DNA of 64,000 nucleotides from an uncultured Sphingobacteriales bacterium (GTDB lineage: Bacteria > Bacteroidota > Bacteroidia > Chitinophagales > Chitinophagaceae), in NCBI GenBank assembly GCA_937991535.1, contig CALKHN010000005.1, positions 33,357 to 97,356 of the forward strand, read 5' to 3'. Both the position numbers and the translations under genes were made by a program. The notes beneath the pieces are model-generated. The model had not been told where the DNA came from. It made no database searches and saw only the letters and a list, made by a program, of their open reading frames with translations. Below are positions 61,364-64,000 of the stretch, one piece after another; within the stretch, counting starts at the first letter, position 1; each line of letters starts with the position of its first letter.

Positions 61364-62386
61364 ATGGAAAAAAAATATGGTCGCCGGAGTTTCATTAATA
61401 CAGCCGTTGCCGGCGGTATAGGATTGGGCTTATCCGGCAGTTTATCGTCTTTATACGCACAGGACGGAGCCCCGCAAAAAAGAATCGGCATTATAGGATT
61501 AGATACTTCTCACAGCATTGCTTTTACAAAGGCGCTTAATGCCAGCGGGTCCGCTCCTGAATTAAAAGGTTACAAAGTAGTGGCAGCCTACCCAAAGGGG
61601 AGCAACGATATTGAATCATCTGTAAAAAGGATCCCGGGATATACGGAAGAAGTAAAAAAGCTGGGAGTGGAAATAGTAAGCTCAATAAAAGAGCTGCTGA
61701 AAAAAACAGATTTTATTTTGCTGGAAACCAACGACGGACGCCTGCATTTGCAACAGGCGTTAGAAGTGATTAAGGCGGGTAAGCCTGTGTTTATTGATAA
61801 ACCTGTTGCGGCTTCTTTAAAAGATGCGGTGGCAATATTTAAAGCTGCGGAGCAACGCAAAGTACCGGTGTTCTCTTCTTCTTCGCTGCGGTTTATGCAA
61901 AGCGCTCAGGAAGTAGCCAAAGGTAAAGTGGGCAAGGTGCTGGGCGCCGACTGCTATAGTCCCGCGCATTTGGAAAAAACACATCCTGACCTGTTCTGGT
62001 ACGGTATTCATGGAGTAGAAACGCTGTATACGGTAATGGGCACAGGTTGTAAACAGGTAGTACGGCTCCATACAAACGATACAGATGTGGTAGCAGGCAC
62101 CTGGGAAGATGGCCGCATTGGCACATTCCGCGGAACACGTTCAGGGAAAAGCGGTTATGGCGGAACCGTGTTCGGTGAAAATGCAACCACGGTATTAGGA
62201 CCTTTCGACGGCTACAACGCATTGCTTGTACAAATCATTGCATTTTTTGAAACAGGAATACCACCGGTAAGCAGCAAAGAAACACTGGAAATATGCGCTT
62301 TTATGGAAGCAGCCGATGAAAGCAAAAACAAAGGAGGCGTTCCGGTTAGTTTGGAAGAGATGATGCGGAGAGCGGCGATGATTTGA
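61364..62386 (+). CDS. Tat-exported Gfo/Idh/MocA oxidoreductase, 340 aa
   Basis: A twin-arginine-like signal is present (YGRRSFINTAVAGGIGLGLSG). The Rossmann start is KRIGIIGLDTSHSIAFTKAL, a divergent glycine motif. PVFIDKPVAASLKDAVAIFK holds the lysine, and VLGADCYSPAHLEKTHPDLF and WYGIHGVETLYTVMG follow. This is a distinct subfamily from the proteins at 47100 and 62495. It probably acts outside the cytoplasm on a carbohydrate derivative. It is followed after about 110 bp by the next oxidoreductase gene, on the same strand, with a LacI-type operator between them. Confidence 0.87.
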   Translation: MEKKYGRRSFINTAVAGGIGLGLSGSLSSLYAQDGAPQKRIGIIGLDTSHSIAFTKALNASGSAPELKGYKVVAAYPKGSNDIESSVKRIPGYTEEVKKLGVEIVSSIKELLKKTDFILLETNDGRLHLQQALEVIKAGKPVFIDKPVAASLKDAVAIFKAAEQRKVPVFSSSSLRFMQSAQEVAKGKVGKVLGADCYSPAHLEKTHPDLFWYGIHGVETLYTVMGTGCKQVVRLHTNDTDVVAGTWEDGRIGTFRGTRSGKSGYGGTVFGENATTVLGPFDGYNALLVQIIAFFETGIPPVSSKETLEICAFMEAADESKNKGGVPVSLEEMMRRAAMI

Positions 62387-62440
62387 AATTTGGGATTTGA
62401 GATTTGAGACTCTTCACAGTTACAATACCGATAAAAACAC

Positions 62441-62455
62441 TCAAACGTTTGTAAA
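62441..62455. promoter_or_regulatory. LacI-type operator before the oxidoreductase at 62495
   Basis: TCAAACGTTTGTAAA matches the iolB-upstream site TCAAACGTTTGCAAA in 14 of 15 positions. It stands 44 bp from the preferred start codon. No LacI-type gene lies nearby. Confidence 0.7.
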
Positions 62456-62494
62456 GATTTTAAAAATGTACTTTCACCGTATTTGAAAAAAAAT

Positions 62495-63844
62495 ATGATC
62501 ATGAAGAATTCACGCAGAAGTTTTATCAAAAAGACAATAACAGGAACCGCGGCCTTTTCAATAGGTGGCATGTTGCCGGGCTTTAGCGCTAAAAGTTATG
62601 CAGGCATCATGGGCGCCAATGAACGCATACGCGTTGGCGTTATGGGTGTTAACAGCCGGGGGTTAGCGGTGAGCAGCAATTTTGCCATGCAGGATGGATG
62701 CGAGGTTGTATACGTTTCGGATGTGGATACCCGTGCAGCGGATAAATGCATTGCAGCGATTGAAAAATTGCAAAACAAACGCCCAAAGCCTGCCCCCGAT
62801 TTCAGGAAGGCTTTGGAAAATAAAGATATGGATGCTTTGATTGTTACAGCACCCGACCACTGGCATGCACCTGCCGCCCTGCTGGCATGCAAGGCCGGCA
62901 AACATGTGTATCTCGAGAAACCCTGTAGTCATAATCCCAACGAGGGTGAATTACTGATAGCCGCCCAAAAAAAATACAACAGGGTATTGCAAATGGGTAA
63001 CCAGCGCCGCTCCTGGCCCAAAGTAATGGAAGCGATCGCCGAATTGCACAACGGTGTAATCGGCCGCCCCTATTTTGCCAAAACCTGGTATTCCAATAAC
63101 CGCGCTTCTATCGGAAAAGGAAAAGAAGTGCCTGTACCTTCCTGGCTTAATTACGAATTATGGCAGGGCCCGGCGCCACGGCAACCCTATAAGGATAACC
63201 TCATTCATTACAACTGGCACTGGTTCTGGAACTGGGGCACCGGTGAGGCACTCAACAACGGCACACACATGGTTGACCTTGCAAGATGGGGACTTAAAGT
63301 GGATTATCCCGTGAAAGTAAGCTCGGCAGGTGGTCGTTACCGTTATGCCGACGACTGGCAGACACCCGATACCCAGGTGATTAACCTTGAATTCGAAAAC
63401 AACAGCATGATCTCGTGGGAAGGACGCAGTTGTAACGGCCAGCCGGTGGAAGGCAGCTCTGTTGGCGTATTGTTTTACGGGGAAACAGGATCCCTGTTGA
63501 TTGAAGGAGGAAATTCCTATAAAGTATTTGACCTGAAGGGCAAACTCATAAAAGAAGTAAAACAGGATGATCTTATTGATCCCCGCAATTTATCGAGCCC
63601 GGCGCAGGCGCTGGACGCACTGCACATTCGTAATTTCTTTGATGCCATCCGCAATGACGCTCCCCTGCGTTCGGATATTATTGGCGGGCACCAGAGTACT
63701 TTGCTGGTACAGTTGGGCAATATTGCCCAGCGTACAGGACGCACTTTGCAAACGGATCCAAAGAACGGACATATCCTGAACGACAAAGCCGCGTTGCAGT
63801 TGTGGAGCAGGGAATACGAGCCGGGATGGGAACCTAAAGTATAA
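62495..63844 (+). CDS. Tat-exported Gfo/Idh/MocA oxidoreductase, 449 aa
   Basis: A twin-arginine signal is present (NSRRSFIKKTITGTAAFSIG). The Rossmann start is IRVGVMGVNSRGLAVSSNFA, with the catalytic lysine in VYLEKPCSHNPNEGELLIAA. The C-terminal domain has FWNWGTGEALNNGTHMVDLA with conserved His, and SWLNYELWQGPAPRQPY. This is the glycoside-hydrolase-109-like subgroup of exported oxidoreductases, whose members can act on glycosides through an NAD cycle; catalysis here is unproven. ATG at 62495 or 62501 and TTG at 62483 are in frame. A LacI-type operator lies upstream, so it may belong to the iol regulon. Confidence 0.88.
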   Translation: MIMKNSRRSFIKKTITGTAAFSIGGMLPGFSAKSYAGIMGANERIRVGVMGVNSRGLAVSSNFAMQDGCEVVYVSDVDTRAADKCIAAIEKLQNKRPKPAPDFRKALENKDMDALIVTAPDHWHAPAALLACKAGKHVYLEKPCSHNPNEGELLIAAQKKYNRVLQMGNQRRSWPKVMEAIAELHNGVIGRPYFAKTWYSNNRASIGKGKEVPVPSWLNYELWQGPAPRQPYKDNLIHYNWHWFWNWGTGEALNNGTHMVDLARWGLKVDYPVKVSSAGGRYRYADDWQTPDTQVINLEFENNSMISWEGRSCNGQPVEGSSVGVLFYGETGSLLIEGGNSYKVFDLKGKLIKEVKQDDLIDPRNLSSPAQALDALHIRNFFDAIRNDAPLRSDIIGGHQSTLLVQLGNIAQRTGRTLQTDPKNGHILNDKAALQLWSREYEPGWEPKV

Positions 63845-63872
63845 TGCGATTTGTTAGACTTACAGGAACCAC

Positions 63873-64000
63873 TGTATTGTCATGGTGAGGCACGAACCAT
63901 CTGCATGCTTTTGTATTGTCATGGTGAGGCACGAACCATCTGCACGCTTTTGTATTGTCATGGTGAGGCACGAACCATCTGCACGCTTTTGTATTGTCAT
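63873..64000. repeat. 39-bp tandem direct repeat array reaching the right edge
   Basis: Units start at 63873, 63912, 63951 and 63990, exactly 39 bp apart. Copies differ by single bases (GCATGC versus GCACGC). The unit has an inverted repeat, ATGGT...ACCAT. There are no variable spacers, and the array continues beyond the window. Confidence 0.93.

Noticed and set aside
63873..64000. Regular direct repeats that might be a CRISPR array
   Set aside because: Units are contiguous with a 39-bp period and have no variable spacers; no cas genes are present.

Overview
The window reads as chromosome of a Bacteroidota bacterium, most likely family Chitinophagaceae (inference). Support comes from a Bacteroidota-type promoter (TTG, 19 bp, TATCTTTG) in front of the SRP RNA gene, a SprE/PorW-like protein of the type IX secretion and gliding system, a bactofilin, several families largely restricted to this phylum (DUF5103, DUF3810, DUF4142), many short lipoproteins, and intergenic spaces filled with degenerate simple repeats. 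No tRNA, rRNA, phage, transposase gene or CRISPR array was seen.

Layout. 1-6400: housekeeping genes (ilvE, rdgB, an ECF sigma factor with a candidate anti-sigma partner, a thioesterase, purE and purK). 6800-21700: envelope and transport genes (an L,D-transpeptidase with a TonB-C-like tail, a LolD-like ATPase beside a TolC-like channel, an M16 protease, Uma2, a small ABC pair, an FtsX/LolE-like permease, DUF5103, SRP RNA, transaldolase, MATE, DUF4142). 21800-30300: a cell-surface block (YdcF-like protein, PBP1A, SprE/PorW-like protein, a truncated M23-like membrane protein, bactofilin, DUF3810). 30700-33200: a secreted oxidoreductase, a CBS protein and a lipoprotein. 33200-44850: a LacI-family regulator divergent from a complete myo-inositol catabolic operon, iolB-iolC-iolA-iolG-SSS transporter-iolJ-iolD-iolE. 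44850-47100: two orphan AT-rich genes separated by related intergenic repeats. 47100-52140: a Tat-type oxidoreductase, a lipoprotein, an exported methyltransferase, a Crp-type regulator and a HipA-like/DUF3037 pair. 52380-59600: a four-gene operon with Planctomycete-type cytochrome, DUF1501 and DUF1549/DUF1553 proteins. 59900-63850: a CE15-like esterase and two exported Gfo/Idh/MocA oxidoreductases. A 39-bp tandem array runs off the right edge.

How the genes fit together. The iol operon encodes every step from inositol to acetyl-CoA and dihydroxyacetone phosphate, plus a sodium symporter. The palindrome CAAACGTTTG lies between the LacI gene and iolB and recurs, within a 14/15-bp match, in front of the exported oxidoreductase gene at 62495, so the two loci, 28 kb apart, may form one regulon. 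The right third looks like a catabolic region for oxidised carbohydrate: esterase, oxidoreductases and a membrane-anchored c-type cytochrome set.

The most unusual non-coding signal is a family of about 113-bp miniature inverted-repeat elements. Three copies are present, each flanked by an 8-9 bp direct repeat. One sits exactly on the start codon of the DUF5103 gene and keeps the frame open. Another carries a 20-bp palindromic module in a hairpin loop, and the same module recurs in the hairpins of an unrelated repeat family.
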